DNA of 17,410 bases from Irpex lacteus (GCA_001986395.2 MQVO02000176.1:1-17410), one strand, 5' to 3'. Counted from the first letter of the stretch, positions 9,199 to 15,179 are shown. A program made the numbers and translations. Notes: generated by a model not told the origin, from the sequence alone.

Positions 9199-9728
9199 TT
9201 AATTTATATTATTTATAGTATCATTTAAAAACTTTATTATCATTTTAGTTAAAAATCCTCTTTCAGAGTCTTGATTATAAAGTATAACATTACTTTTTTT
9301 ATTGTTACTTATAAAACTTTGGTATACCTCATCAGCAGAGTATCCAAAGATATTTAAGAAGTTACTTAAATAAAATTGAACAGTAGACAGTAAATTTTTT
9401 TACTTGTACTACCACTACTTAATTTTATATTAACTTTAGATAATATTCCTTGTAAATATACCCAAGTTAAATCTTCAAACACAAATAAAACATTCGATAA
9501 AGCAGGTGCTTTATCTAACTCGTATCCTCCTACTAATCTAGCTAACATATTCAATTTCACTGCAGTACCAGGGAGATTAATATTTAAATATGAAACTAAC
9601 ATTAAACTAAATTCTAAGATATTAAATTTATATTCCAATACATTTTCTGTATTTATAGTTAATCCATAAGAAATATTTTCATTATTAAGGAAATCCTTAT
9701 GATTGAAATTGTCAGTGCTTGAATCCAC
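9199..9728 (-). pseudogene. Unassigned minus-strand gene, about 175 residues, one frame break
   Basis: The frame 9728-9366 starts MDSSTDNFNHKDFLNN and includes LPGTAVKLNMLARLVGGYEL and SNVLFVFEDLTWVYLQGIL. At an A/T run near 9396-9402 the sense shifts, and another frame carries STVQFYLSNFLNIFGYSADE to a TAA at 9199-9201 (ending MIIKFLNDTINNIN). The composition is protein-like and AT-rich. I do not recognise the family. It lies antisense between two dpo pieces, so it may be another gene of the same integrated plasmid. Its 5' side is close to half-element A6. Confidence 0.45.
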
Positions 9729-9771
9729 TCTAATTATTATAATTTTAGATTTAAATTTATTATTTTCAAAT

Positions 9772-9797
9772 CAAAAAAACTAGGCTCTAATTAAAAA
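9772..9797. repeat. Family A half-element, copy A6
   Basis: Only the left arm is present (caaaaaaactaggctctaatt), ending in an A-run. No right arm follows, so this is a solo arm left by deletion or slippage. It is 45 bases from the start of the unassigned minus-strand gene. Confidence 0.7.
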
Positions 9798-9928
9798 AAA
9801 AGAAATAAAGAAAATAAAAAGGCATAAGAAAAAGACAAAAGTAGGTGAGGAGTGGGGAAAGACAGTGGTCTAACAATATATTATATATTTAATTTTTATC
9901 ACTGTAACAATCATTATTACCTTTACCC

Positions 9929-9945
9929 TCCTTTTTTTTTTAATA
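9929..9945. repeat. Family B half-hairpin
   Basis: The segment cctcctttttttttttaataaa has the left half of family B without the A/G return arm, and abuts family A copy A7. Confidence 0.35.
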
Positions 9946-9946
9946 A

Positions 9947-10034
9947 ACCAACAAAAAAACTAGGCTCTAATTAAAATTTAATTAAATTAAATTTTAATAA
10001 TTGCGGATGAAATAATTAGTTTTTTTGGGTTGGG
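9947..10034. repeat. Family A palindromic element, copy A7
   Basis: Arms accaacaaaaaaactag and tagtttttttgggttgg surround the standard long centre, including ttgcggatgaaataatt. The outer caac/gttgg extension matches copy A4 rather than A5, which suggests two subfamilies. It is 37 bases from tRNA-Ile. Confidence 0.85.
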
Positions 10035-10071
10035 ATTAAACAAAAGAATAATTAAAAAAAAAAAAGACAAT

Positions 10072-10141
10072 AAGCCCAAGAAGATTCGAACTTCTACAGA
10101 TTCCTTATCAAGAAATTATTCTACCTTTAAATCATAGGCTT
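10072..10141 (-). tRNA. trnI: tRNA-Ile (GAT), first copy
   Basis: The reverse strand folds fully. Acceptor AAGCCTA/TGGGCTT, D arm ATTT/GAAT, anticodon stem ATTTC/GGAAT with loop TTGATAA (GAT), and T arm AGAAG/CTTCT around TTCGAAT. A second tRNA with the same anticodon but different stems lies at 12259-12330. Confidence 0.88.
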
Positions 10142-10564
10142 AATTAATTTATATTTAGCTTTATTAAAAGGTTCATAGGGGGTTAATAAACCCAAAAATA
10201 AAATTGGTATGTACTTAAACGTCAGGTCGCCACACCTCCTTGTCATATTACTTACTGTTCCTACTGATCCCACCACACTTAACCGTGGTTCTTCAGGAGT
10301 TCGGAACATAACATCTAGATATATGAGTGCCAATTATATTCACATCATTCCTTTTATTAAATAAATTAAATTTATAATATTAAAATTAAAACTTAAAATA
10401 AAATATTATAATTAGATTATTATATTCAATAAATAAAAATAAAGAAATAAAAAAATAAAAAATGTTTAAGTAGAGAGGTTATAATTTTAATAGTCTTCAA
10501 CAAAGTAAAGTATAAAAATATAAAGTAAATAAAATTTTAATAGAGTCTTACAATTACACAGCTG
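10142..10564. other. Spacer without recognised gene
   Basis: It includes a GC-richer patch at about 10205-10320 whose minus-strand frame (10333-10127) has no recognisable family, followed by very AT-rich DNA. Nothing here is assigned. Confidence 0.35.
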
Positions 10565-10840
10565 TTAGAATAAAAAAATATTAGATATAAATTTTATTTC
10601 TTTAACCGTTTCCTTAGATATACCATACTTTTTGTTTAGAAAGTGGTGCAATAATTGTACAGCTTCAAAAACATTAATCTTTTTATTATAGTCTATCATC
10701 TTACCATCCTCATCTACAAACCAACTAAAATCTTCTTCCCCTTTTTTTTTAATAAAAAAAGGATAGAAGAGGGAGTTCCATTATCTAATGCTTCGATTGA
10801 ACCATTATTTTTTTTAATGGAACAAGTAGCTACTTTCCTT
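10565..10840 (-). pseudogene. Unassigned minus-strand gene remnant split by a family B hairpin
   Basis: The upstream part (about 10840-10763) reads KVATCSIKKNNGSIEALDNG and TPSS. The downstream part (about 10736-10565) reads EEDFSWFVDEDGKMIDYNKK, then NVFEAVQLLHHFLNKKYGIS and ends FISNIFLF. Hairpin B6 lies exactly between the two parts, which are in different frames. Both parts look like real protein. I do not recognise the family. Position and strand match the other unassigned gene at 9199-9728, so both could belong to one integrated plasmid. Confidence 0.42.
10737..10762. repeat. Family B hairpin, copy 6, inside a coding remnant
   Basis: cccc, nine T, aat, seven A and gg form a near-perfect hairpin. 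Its flanks tcttctt and agaaga extend the pairing. It interrupts an otherwise continuous protein-like sequence on the minus strand and changes its frame, which is good evidence that family B can insert or expand within genes. Confidence 0.65.
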
Positions 10841-10862
10841 ATTTTTATTTTTATTTAAATAA

Positions 10863-11252
10863 AAGGAGGTAGGTAAATGGACTGCTATTTATTTCTCTGA
10901 AGAGTTGAAAATGGCTAAAAATTTAATTCCTGAATATCAATTTATTATTAAAGGAGGCTACTCCTGTGAGAAAGTTGATATTTTCTCTGATTATGTAAAT
11001 ACTTTATATAAAGTTAAAGCTGAGTCAAAAGGGGCAAAAAGATGGATTGCTAAATTATTATTAAATTGTTTATACGGAGGGTTCGGTAGAAGTAATAATA
11101 CTACAAGTTGTATTGTGGTTAATGCTAAAGAGTTTAAGAAAAGAAGATTTTTGTTTATTTTAATCTATAGTATCCCTCGTTCCACTCACTCGCTACGCTC
11201 CTTAACTAAGAGTTCAAATTATATATTCTTTAATTGTATAAATAGTAATTAA
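10863..11252 (+). pseudogene. dpo: Family B DNA polymerase, palm-domain fragment
   Basis: The frame is open from 10863 (no ATG until 10911) and reads WTAIYFSEELKMAKN, then FIIKGGYSCEKVDIF and the polymerase motif B segment KRWIAKLLLNCLYGGFGR (about 11037-11091), which matches Kx3NSxYG with cysteine in place of serine. Homology fades after VVNAKEFKKR near 11140. Motif A (DxxSLYP), expected upstream, and motif C (YxDTDS), expected downstream, are not found in frame. It lies downstream of the exonuclease-domain piece on the same strand, so both probably derive from one integrated plasmid polymerase rearranged by insertion and deletion. Confidence 0.8.
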
Positions 11253-11323
11253 TTATATTTATATTCTTTAATCTTACATATTAGAAATATTAGTATAGTT
11301 CAAACAGTTTATTATATTTATTC

Positions 11324-11608
11324 TTAATTTATTAATATATTAACTTTTATTTCTCCCCTGTAAACAAAAATAATGTTCAGAAGTACCTGAATATCTTCAG
11401 TAAGTTGTGTAATCACGAATACAGCAGTTCCTCGGCTGTTAACTACAAAGCTACCATCGCCTACAGCAAACCCAATCAGCCATTCAAGAAATGATTGACT
11501 TGGAGCTACTGCGTTAGGAAATCGCTTTGCATAGAGTGAATAAAATGCGTTAAACCGGAAACCCGAAGGCATAATAACTAGAGGAATAACATATAGAATT
11601 GTTTGGAA
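11324..11608 (-). pseudogene. LAGLIDADG homing endonuclease, N-terminal part in a cox1-type intron
   Basis: This frame is continuous with the cox1 exon piece upstream ([13 protein letters not shown]), as intron ORFs fused to the upstream exon usually are. It reads [37 protein letters not shown] and AVGDGSFVVNSRG. LIGFAVGDGSF is the first LAGLIDADG motif, with alanine-valine in place of the usual acidic residue pair. Only about 95 codons remain; the second motif and the DNA-binding half are missing and the end dissolves into AT-rich DNA. The GC-rich codons (CGG, GCC, TCG) contrast sharply with nad3 and suggest recent arrival. It is presumably non-functional. Confidence 0.82.
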
Positions 11609-11970
11609 GAATAGGTGTTGGTATAGTACAGGGTCACCTCCTCCAGCAATAAAAAGATATCGGCTGGATTATTAAAGGGTATTAAAATAAATAAAAAGAA
11701 TAATAAGATAAATAAACCGTAAAGATTATTATTATAAGCGGAGATAACATAAGGTAAAAGAGAAGAGATTTCTAAATCAAAAGGTAAAAATAAGATAGCA
11801 ACTAAAATGAAAGAAACATTAAAAGAAGATCTAGATTGTTCATAAGAAGTAAAACCACATTCAAAAGGACTTTTCTTTTCAATATAAGAATTATCTAAAG
11901 ATATAAAATAATTAATTAATATTAATAAAATAGCAACAATAGGACTTAAATAAAGATAAATATGAAACAT
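11578..11970 (-). CDS. nad3: NADH dehydrogenase subunit 3 with a replaced C-terminus
   Basis: A small membrane subunit of complex I. Residues 1 to about 97 are typical: [20 protein letters not shown] holds the conserved FECG cysteine loop, and [20 protein letters not shown] is the second hallmark, followed by [13 protein letters not shown]. The usual ending (a GFxFELGKGAL-like segment) is absent. From about NNPADIF the frame enters foreign DNA containing a cox1 exon read in another frame ([14 protein letters not shown]), and stops at 11578. The resulting 130-residue product would have a novel tail. The start overlaps the nad2 stop by one base (TAATG), the classic fungal nad2-nad3 arrangement. 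Either this copy is truncated by insertion, or the 3' part of the gene lies elsewhere. Confidence 0.9.
   Translation of the reverse strand: MFHIYLYLSPIVAILLILINYFISLDNSYIEKKSPFECGFTSYEQSRSSFNVSFILVAILFLPFDLEISSLLPYVISAYNNNLYGLFILLFFLFILIPFNNPADIFLLLEEVTLYYTNTYSSKQFYMLFL
11609..11647 (-). other. cox1: cox1 exon fragment (foreign) inside the nad3 3' end
   Basis: Thirty-nine bases encode [13 protein letters not shown], a near-invariant segment of cytochrome oxidase subunit 1 just before the WFFGHPEVY region. The frame differs from nad3. The homology stops at its 3' side where the intron frame begins, consistent with a known class of cox1 intron positions. It has probably travelled with the intron as a co-converted flank. 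Confidence 0.85.
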
Positions 11971-12137
11971 TATAATAATAAAAGATATAAACCTTCTAAT
12001 AAATAAGGTAAATAAAAATAAAAAGATATTAATAAAATAATATTAAAAGATAAAATATAAGAAATACTCTTATTAATATAAATAGATTTAATTAAATAAT
12101 AAGTAACTAAAATAATAATTAAATAATTAAATATTTT
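11970..12137 (-). pseudogene. nad2: nad2 3'-terminal fragment
   Basis: An open frame of about 55 codons ends in TAA whose last base is the A of the nad3 ATG. It reads LIIILVTYYLIKSIYINKS, then [14 protein letters not shown] and [12 protein letters not shown]. Position, one-base overlap and hydrophobic composition all fit the C-terminus of subunit 2 of complex I. The rest of nad2 (over 400 residues) is missing upstream: an in-frame stop at 12138-12140 coincides with the edge of the 44-bp direct repeat, so the gene was cut at a repeat. An intact nad2 is expected elsewhere in the genome if complex I is functional. Confidence 0.6.
12089..12136. repeat. 48-bp inverted repeat, partner 12564-12611
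   Basis: The sequence around ttaattaaataataagtaac is matched in reverse complement at 12564-12611 (attttagttacttattattt) over about 48 bases by eye. It overlaps the 5' part of the nad2 fragment, so a piece of nad2 has been copied in inverted orientation beyond the tRNA pair and atp8. Confidence 0.8.
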
Positions 12138-12139
12138 TT

Positions 12140-12183
12140 AAATTTAAAAACAAAAAATAAAAAATATAAATAAAAGAATAGGG
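12140..12183. repeat. 44-bp direct repeat, partner 12681-12724
   Basis: Identical by eye to 12681-12724 (contains aaatataaataaaagaata and ends ggg). It abuts the nad2 fragment on one side and the tRNA-Phe acceptor end on the other. Confidence 0.85.
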
Positions 12184-12255
12184 TCCCCAAAAAGACTTGA
12201 ACTTTTATCAATAAAGCTTCAATTTATTGCTCTAACCAAATTAAGCTATGGGAAC
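12183..12255 (-). tRNA. trnF: tRNA-Phe (GAA)
   Basis: The reverse strand has acceptor GTTCCCA/TGGGGAC (one G-T pair), D arm with GGTTAGAGC, anticodon stem ATAAA/TTTAT with loop TTGAAGC (GAA), and T arm AAAAG/CTTTT around TTCAAGT. It is three bases from tRNA-Ile on the same strand. Confidence 0.92.
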
Positions 12256-12258
12256 TTT

Positions 12259-12330
12259 AAGTCTAAGATGGATCGAACATCTATTGCCTCCTTATCAAGG
12301 AGATATTTTAAACCATTAAATAATAGACTT
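12259..12330 (-). tRNA. trnI: tRNA-Ile (GAT), second copy
   Basis: Acceptor AAGTCTA/TAGACTT is fully paired. The anticodon stem TCTCC/GGAGG holds loop TTGATAA (GAT). The T stem AGATG/CATCT surrounds TTCGATC. All stems differ from the copy at 10072, so this is not a simple recent duplication. Confidence 0.9.
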
Positions 12331-12337
12331 ATTTATA

Positions 12338-12484
12338 TTATAATTTAGTTATTAATAATCTCACGATTTGTAACTGTAAAAGATATGGTAAAATTACTCA
12401 TGAAACTAATACTAATAAGGCGAATAAGATTATATAACCGTAAAATAATTGATTTAAAAAGAAAAATGGTATTAATCCCCCAAA
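12338..12484 (-). CDS. atp8: ATP synthase subunit 8, start region altered, TGA as tryptophan
   Basis: A small membrane subunit of the F0 sector. The frame reads LIPFFFLNQLFYGYIILF, then ALLVLVS-(TGA)-VILPYLL, QLQIVRLL and ITKL before TAA at 12338-12340. This is a typical 48-residue fungal atp8, with the MPQLIPF-type N-terminus expected and the short C-terminal LxITKL tail present. The TGA must be tryptophan for the protein to be complete. The expected MPQ start is not there: upstream of LIP the frame reads FGG and continues with no ATG, in a cccccaaattt-type patch resembling element arms. The 5' end therefore looks replaced, and initiation, if any, must use a non-ATG codon. It is too short for simple ORF calling and easy to miss. 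Confidence 0.82.
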
Positions 12485-12563
12485 TTTATTATAAATTTAA
12501 TTTAATTAAAAGTTATTTATCCCTTAATATAAGGAATAGATTTATAGAACTTTAAAATTTTAT

Positions 12564-12611
12564 AAATATTTAATTATTTAATTATTATTTTAGTTACTTA
12601 TTATTTAATTA
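12564..12611. repeat. 48-bp inverted repeat, second arm
   Basis: Reverse complement of 12089-12136. Homology ends after attatttaatta, where nad2 continues with lysine codons but this copy does not. Confidence 0.8.
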
Positions 12612-12680
12612 TTTTTATATATCTAAATAAAAAAAGTATTTAATTATATAAGAGAGTATAAATTTTATTTTCTTAAACAT

Positions 12681-12724
12681 AAATTTAAAAACAAAAAATA
12701 AAAAATATAAATAAAAGAATAGGG
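12681..12724. repeat. 44-bp direct repeat, second copy
   Basis: Same sequence as 12140-12183. Its last four bases start the 28-bp repeat shared with 1810-1837, so repeat families are joined end to end here. Confidence 0.85.
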
Positions 12725-12748
12725 GAGGGAGAATCTTTAAATTTATTT
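12721..12748. repeat. 28-bp repeat, inverted match to 1810-1837
   Basis: aggggagggagaatctttaa followed by atttattt, the exact reverse complement of 1810-1837 by eye. Confidence 0.75.
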
Positions 12749-13035
12749 AGAGATTATTCCTTCTCTATTGGATTAAGTTTATATGTATAATATTATAGAG
12801 AATTATAAAAAGAAAAATTTTTACAATAAAAGTAAACCTAGTCCTCCCCCTCCTTTTTAATTTAACTAAATAAAATTAATATTGGAGGGATATTTTAAAT
12901 TTTGGTTATATCTTATTATCCTTAACCGTAAGAATCTACTTATGCTTCTTATTAGCATTGAACTTATGCTTCTAGCTGTCGAGTTGAAATTACACCTATT
13001 CCATTTAGTGAACATTCCTGCAATGCCTACCACAA

Positions 13036-13621
13036 ATGTGTACATTCACTATTGATAGAGCAGCTCCAGTAATTAGTAGTACACTAAACCGAAACACTAG
13101 CGTTATCACTATTTCAATTATTAATATTGATGCGCTATACGACTATCTAATGCCTTTTTTCCTTTCTATGCCATTCCAAACTCGAAAGGGTGTTGATTTC
13201 TCTCTATGGTGTCTAGCTCTGTATATGTACAAGTGGGGTTATGCTTATCTAATTCAAGGTCGTAAGCTCCTTGTACTAATTAGTAAGTATATCAACTCAG
13301 GACGTTATACCACAGTAATGTTACTGGAATTGCACCAGAATCAGACACTATTTCAGAGGTACTGAATTATGAAGTGCCTGTGGAACGTACTCCTGAAATG
13401 AATCAACTCGAATACGCAAAGGCTATTGCTCGAACTGTTACATCACGTTCTATTTATATTTATGATAATGGTGTACTAGTTAACACTACTCCATATACCA
13501 ACTATGGAGACGCTCAAGAGGCTATTGGCCTATCTCGTACTTCTCGTGCTGTTTCTCGTAACATTGACACAGGAAGGCTTACCTAGGCCGATACAGCTTC
13601 TATTCTACACTGCAAAACTAA
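13036..13621 (+). pseudogene. LAGLIDADG homing endonuclease C-terminal half with NUMOD domain, cob intron
   Basis: Three frames join. 13036 onward has STLNRNTSVITISIINIDAL and YLMPFFLSMPFQTRKGVDFS followed by LWCLALYMYKWG, matching the second half of intron LAGLIDADG endonucleases. After a break near 13312 the next frame has TPEMNQLEYAKAIARTVTSR, then SIYIYDNGVLVNTTPY, GDAQEAIGLSRTSRAVSRN and IDTGRL, a NUMOD-type DNA-binding module. A missing T at about 13579 shifts the sense again to LGRYSFYSTLQN and TAA at 13619-13621. The catalytic first half with the LAGLIDADG motifs is not found upstream. GC-rich codons differ from the native genes. It ends about 20 bases before a cob exon, as expected for an intron-encoded protein. 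It is a dead intron ORF of probable foreign origin. Confidence 0.85.
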
Positions 13622-13642
13622 CGAGTTATTATAACACCTGCG

Positions 13643-13834
13643 ATTATGCGAGACGTAAACTACGGATGGTTGATTCGATACATCCACGCTAATGTAGCTT
13701 CATTCTTCTTCATCTTTGTATACCTACACATCGCTCGAGGTCTATACTACGGATCATACAAGGCTCCACGGATTCTACCATGGTCTATTGGTGTAATCAT
13801 CCTTGTTCTTATGATGGCTATTGCTTTCCTTGGA
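13643..13834 (+). pseudogene. cob: Apocytochrome b internal exon, isolated
   Basis: Encodes the segment [20 protein letters not shown], then [20 protein letters not shown] and [20 protein letters not shown]. This is cytochrome b of complex III from about residue 75 to about 138, covering transmembrane helix B with two heme-ligand histidine contexts (RYIHAN and YLHIARG). Homology begins just after the endonuclease ORF and intron 3' end, and stops abruptly at AFLG, where TAA follows instead of the expected YVLPYGQMS. A group I core-like sequence follows. No other cob exon is seen in the window. Third positions are rich in C and G, unlike cox3 or nad4. It is likely a foreign exon carried between two introns rather than the resident gene. 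Confidence 0.9.
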
Positions 13835-14175
13835 TAAACATAATGTCCATATATTCCGGAATATTTCGTAGAGATCAAAGAGATTATACGAAACCTATAT
13901 CTGTCCCTGCTTCCTTTTTTTTTGTCCTCCCCCTCCTTTTTAATAAAAAAAAGATTAATAAATATATTTTATATGCTCTTCCTACAAATATAAATAAAAT
14001 TATCTCAGGAGATAGGCAGTAACATTCTATGGTAAATGTTAAGAATATCTGTGGTATTTTACACAGTTCAATGTCTATTGTTATGGAATCTTCAGAGACT
14101 GGTTACGCTATAATCTAATTTAAATTTAAGTTAATGGTCAGCCTCTTCAGTTGAAAGAGATAGTTATACTCCCCT
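13835..14175 (+). ncRNA. Group I intron remnant after the cob exon
   Basis: Immediately downstream of the cob exon, ggaatcttcagagactggtt at about 14084-14103 matches the R element consensus (GTTCAGAGACTA) of group I introns. ttgaaagagatagttatac at about 14153-14171 resembles the S element (AAGATATAGTCC), with GACT/AGTT able to pair as P7. The P and Q elements are not certain, and family B copy B8 lies within. No cob exon follows, so the 3' splice partner is missing and the intron is presumably stranded. Confidence 0.55.
13924..13955. repeat. Family B hairpin, copy B8
   Basis: tcctccccctcctttttaat followed by an A-run and ga. The same tcctccccctcctttttaa word occurs at 12842-12859 without the return arm. 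Confidence 0.5.
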
Positions 14176-14513
14176 TTACCCTTCCCTTTATCCTTTTTTA
14201 TATATAAAATAAAACAAATTATTTCTTTTTATTATTCTTATATCTCCTCTATAAATAAATTTAATTTATCTCTTTTGTACCAACTCATTTGAATTTATTA
14301 TGCAATACTAATCCCTGATTTCTAGTTTCCGATTATTGGTTAGAGTATCAATTGTTTACATGTCAGGTCCTCTCCCCTAAATAATTTATCTTACTTTTTA
14401 TTTAAAATAAAATTAAAAGAAAAGAAAAATGGTATTAATTTTAAATAGTTCTCCCAAAAAAACTTTTATTTAATTTATTTTATATTAATCTTTTACTAAT
14501 TCCATACGCTTAA
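14176..14513. other. AT-rich spacer with weak coding-like patch
   Basis: It contains a family B-like tract (14176-14206) and an arm like ctcccaaaaaaacttttatt (14451-14470) that resembles the reverse complement of 1839-1860. A 37-codon plus-strand frame at 14271-14384 with one TGA (YWLEYQLFTC) is not assignable. Confidence 0.35.
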
Positions 14514-14560
14514 CCCAAAAAACTAGGAATTAGAAATAATTCTAACTAGTTTTTTTGGGG
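14514..14560. repeat. Family A palindromic element, copy A8 (short centre)
   Basis: cccaaaaaactaggaattag, then aaataattctaactagt, a T-run and gggg. It shares the short-centre form with the inner part of A1. Its right end touches the first recognisable codon of the atp6 fragment. Confidence 0.85.
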
Positions 14561-14665
14561 ATTTGTTGGACTAGTTGGTCTAGAACTAGCAGTAAGTTTA
14601 ACTCAAGCTTAGTATTCTGTGTGCTAACATAAAGCTACCTAAAGGATGCTATTGAACTTAACTAA
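14559..14665 (+). pseudogene. atp6: ATP synthase subunit 6, 3'-terminal fragment
   Basis: Reads GFVGLVGLELAVSLTQA, then in the next frame VFCVLT, then in a third SYLKDAIELN followed by TAA. This is the C-terminus of atp6 (general form LExxVxxxQAYVFxxLTxxYLxDAxxLH), the proton-channel subunit of F0. Two single-base breaks lie near 14610 and 14628. Nothing upstream of element A8 resembles the rest of atp6, so the fragment starts at the element. Mobile endonuclease-linked transfer of atp6 C-termini is documented in other fungal mitochondrial genomes (Allomyces, Rhizophagus). Here a homing-endonuclease tail follows at 14854, which is the same kind of association. Confidence 0.75.
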
Positions 14666-14810
14666 ATAAAGAATAAAATTATTCTTTGTGGGGAGCCAAA
14701 ATAAAAATAAAGAGAAGAGTTTAGTTAGAGGATATAAATTAATCAAGAGTAGAACATATTACATTACATTAGCCACATTTACCAGTTAGAGTCTGTTTGC
14801 CAGTCCCACC

Positions 14811-14857
14811 CCAAAAAAAGTAGCAAAAACTAAAAATAAATTAAATTTGGGGGGAAG
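14811..14857. repeat. Family A-like hairpin, diverged
   Basis: ccccaaaaaaagtagcaaaa and aaatttggggggaaggg form weak arms with a different centre. The ctag box is lost. It lies just before the endonuclease tail. Confidence 0.35.
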
Positions 14858-15111
14858 GGTTAAACAAAGCAGAAAAAGATTTATTATTAAATAATATTAA
14901 AAAGGCTGTTAATTAAACTGTTTCTGTATGGGTATACAAAAGTGTTAACAATAAATTTATATTGCTAAATGATAATAAACCTACTTTTAGTTCTAAATTA
15001 GAAGCAACTAAAGAATTAAAAATGAGTGCTAAAACAATTAGCAGGTATTTAGATACTCATAAAGAGTATAAAGGATTATATTTTTATAGTGTTGCTTTAG
15101 AGATTAATTAA
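14854..15111 (+). pseudogene. Homing endonuclease C-terminal (NUMOD-type) tail
   Basis: One frame, broken by TAA at 14914-14916: EGLNKAEKDLLLNNIKKAVN, then TVSVWVYKSVNNKFILLND, KPTFSSKLEATKELKMSAKT, ISRYLDTHKEYKGLYFYSV and ALEIN before TAA. The pattern EAxKxLxMSxKTIxxYLDTxKxYKGLYF is the helix-turn-helix module at the C-terminus of fungal mitochondrial GIY-YIG endonucleases (and of some LAGLIDADG ones). The catalytic GIY-YIG domain is not found upstream. A group I intron core follows 70 bases downstream, so this is the residue of one intron. Confidence 0.75.
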
Positions 15112-15179
15112 AAGGTAAGATTTAGGGTAAGGTGTGAGAAACTTTACTTGGCCTCTAGCAAAAGGAAACCTATTGCTAA

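Larger units (their letters stand above)
12485..12890. other. AT-rich repeat-laden spacer
   Basis: It holds the second copies of the 48-bp inverted repeat (12564-12611) and the 44-bp direct repeat (12681-12724), and the 28-bp inverted match to 1810-1837 (12721-12748). A family B-like C-tract lies at 12842-12859. No gene is seen. Confidence 0.6.

Noticed and set aside
10127..10333. 68-codon minus-strand ORF over tRNA-Ile
   Set aside because: It overlaps the tRNA gene and has no recognisable family.
10655..10858. 67-codon plus-strand ORF
   Set aside because: It is antisense to the better supported minus-strand remnant and runs through the poly-T of hairpin B6.
13504..14022. Plus-strand frames at 13504-13692 and 13780-14022
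   Set aside because: They are out-of-frame readings of the endonuclease, the cob exon and the following intron remnant.
14271..14384. 37-codon frame with one TGA (YWLEYQLFTCQVLSPK) as a gene exon
   Set aside because: It is short, lies between intron debris and an element, and no mitochondrial protein was recognised.
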